Positions 41,936-42,211 of a stretch of 42,211 nt of DNA are shown here, piece by piece (within the stretch, counting starts at the first letter, position 1; every line of letters starts with the position of its first letter). The stretch lies in contig JAIPMN010011663.1 in assembly GCA_020650975.1 (NCBI GenBank), positions 1-42,211 on the forward strand, read 5' to 3'. The position numbers and the translations under genes are program-made. The stretch comes from Apostichopus californicus. Its lineage: Eukaryota > Echinodermata > Holothuroidea > Aspidochirotida > Stichopodidae. The notes beneath the pieces were generated by a model. That model saw only the letters and a program-made list of their open reading frames with translations, searched no databases and was not told where the DNA came from.

Positions 41936-41995
41936 GAAGGGGGGTGGGGTGTCTCACCCCCAAACTTGGTAAAACTGACGATAGTTGGAAAATTG

Positions 41996-42030
41996 GAGTG
42001 CGACAGTCGGAATTTCCGACTGTCGCACTC
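41996..42030. repeat. Perfect 35-base palindrome
   Basis: The arm GAGTGCGACAGTCGGAA is followed by one central T and its exact inverted complement: 17-bp arms and no internal mismatch. It could form a strong hairpin or cruciform. It lies about 60 bases after the hAT remnant. Confidence 0.95.
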
Positions 42031-42211
42031 TAGTTTATCTAGGCCTTTTCATTTATTCCTGTGATTGTGCATGACCTAAAAACTGAAAAATTTCGGTCAA
42101 AGTTGACCTTTAATCTGTCATATTTACCACGTTTTCCTTGCCACTTTGAGAAATTGTATCCCGCGATTCTTATTCTCCACCGTACAAAACTTCGTATGAT
42201 TTTGAATACTC

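Larger units (their letters stand above)
37622..42211. other. Upstream flank of the receptor gene
   Basis: No host gene recognised. It holds a homopolymer junction (T then G run, about 38103-38123), the 24-bp minisatellite, a C-run (about 40550-40562), the hammerhead-like repeat, the hAT transposase remnant and a long palindrome. A promoter must lie here or near 37574, but no core element could be assigned. Confidence 0.65.

Noticed and set aside
42030-42042. Helitron 3' end (hairpin followed by CTAG)
   Set aside because: The CTAG is followed by G instead of T and the hairpin is longer than usual for Helitrons. No 5' TC end or Rep/helicase was found.

Overview
The window is AT-rich, intron-rich animal DNA with many decayed transposons and minisatellites. 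The domain content (Tie-like Ig/EGF/FN3 modules) and the repeat types suggest a marine invertebrate deuterostome. An echinoderm such as a sea cucumber is my best guess, but it is not proven by the sequence.

One gene dominates. It lies on the minus strand, starts with a signal-peptide exon at 37573-37480 and runs off the left edge. I could join 17 exons with GT/AG borders and a continuous reading frame (2844 coding bases, 948 residues). The deduced order is signal peptide, two Ig-like modules, four EGF-like modules, a third Ig-like module, three FN3 domains, one transmembrane helix, a basic juxtamembrane stretch, and a segment resembling the start of a receptor tyrosine phosphatase (RPTP) D1 domain. 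The ectodomain up to the first FN3 closely resembles the angiopoietin receptor Tie. The last FN3 (with a furin-type RQKR site) and the cytoplasmic start look like an RPTP instead. No catalytic domain is inside the window, so a Tie-type extracellular half on a phosphatase-type intracellular half is an inference, and it is the main finding.

Layout from left to right: 195-6658 cytoplasmic start, transmembrane helix, FN3-3 and half of FN3-2; 10211-12797 rest of FN3-2 and FN3-1, with a 131-bp tandem duplication of an exon end and its splice donor; 13230-14955 a minisatellite split by a TIR element; 15107-21350 Ig3, four EGF modules and Ig2; 21351-31376 a 10-kb intron holding TGACCT-rich repeats, an inverted-repeat DIRS-like fragment, a dead Ty3/gypsy copy and a hAT-like non-autonomous element; 31377-31721 Ig1; 31722-37479 first intron with a TTAA-flanked MITE; 37574-42211 upstream flank with a 24-bp minisatellite, a hammerhead-ribozyme-like motif and a hAT transposase remnant. 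A second, decayed hammerhead-like copy lies at 7937-8050. No convincing second host gene, tRNA, rRNA or CRISPR array was seen.
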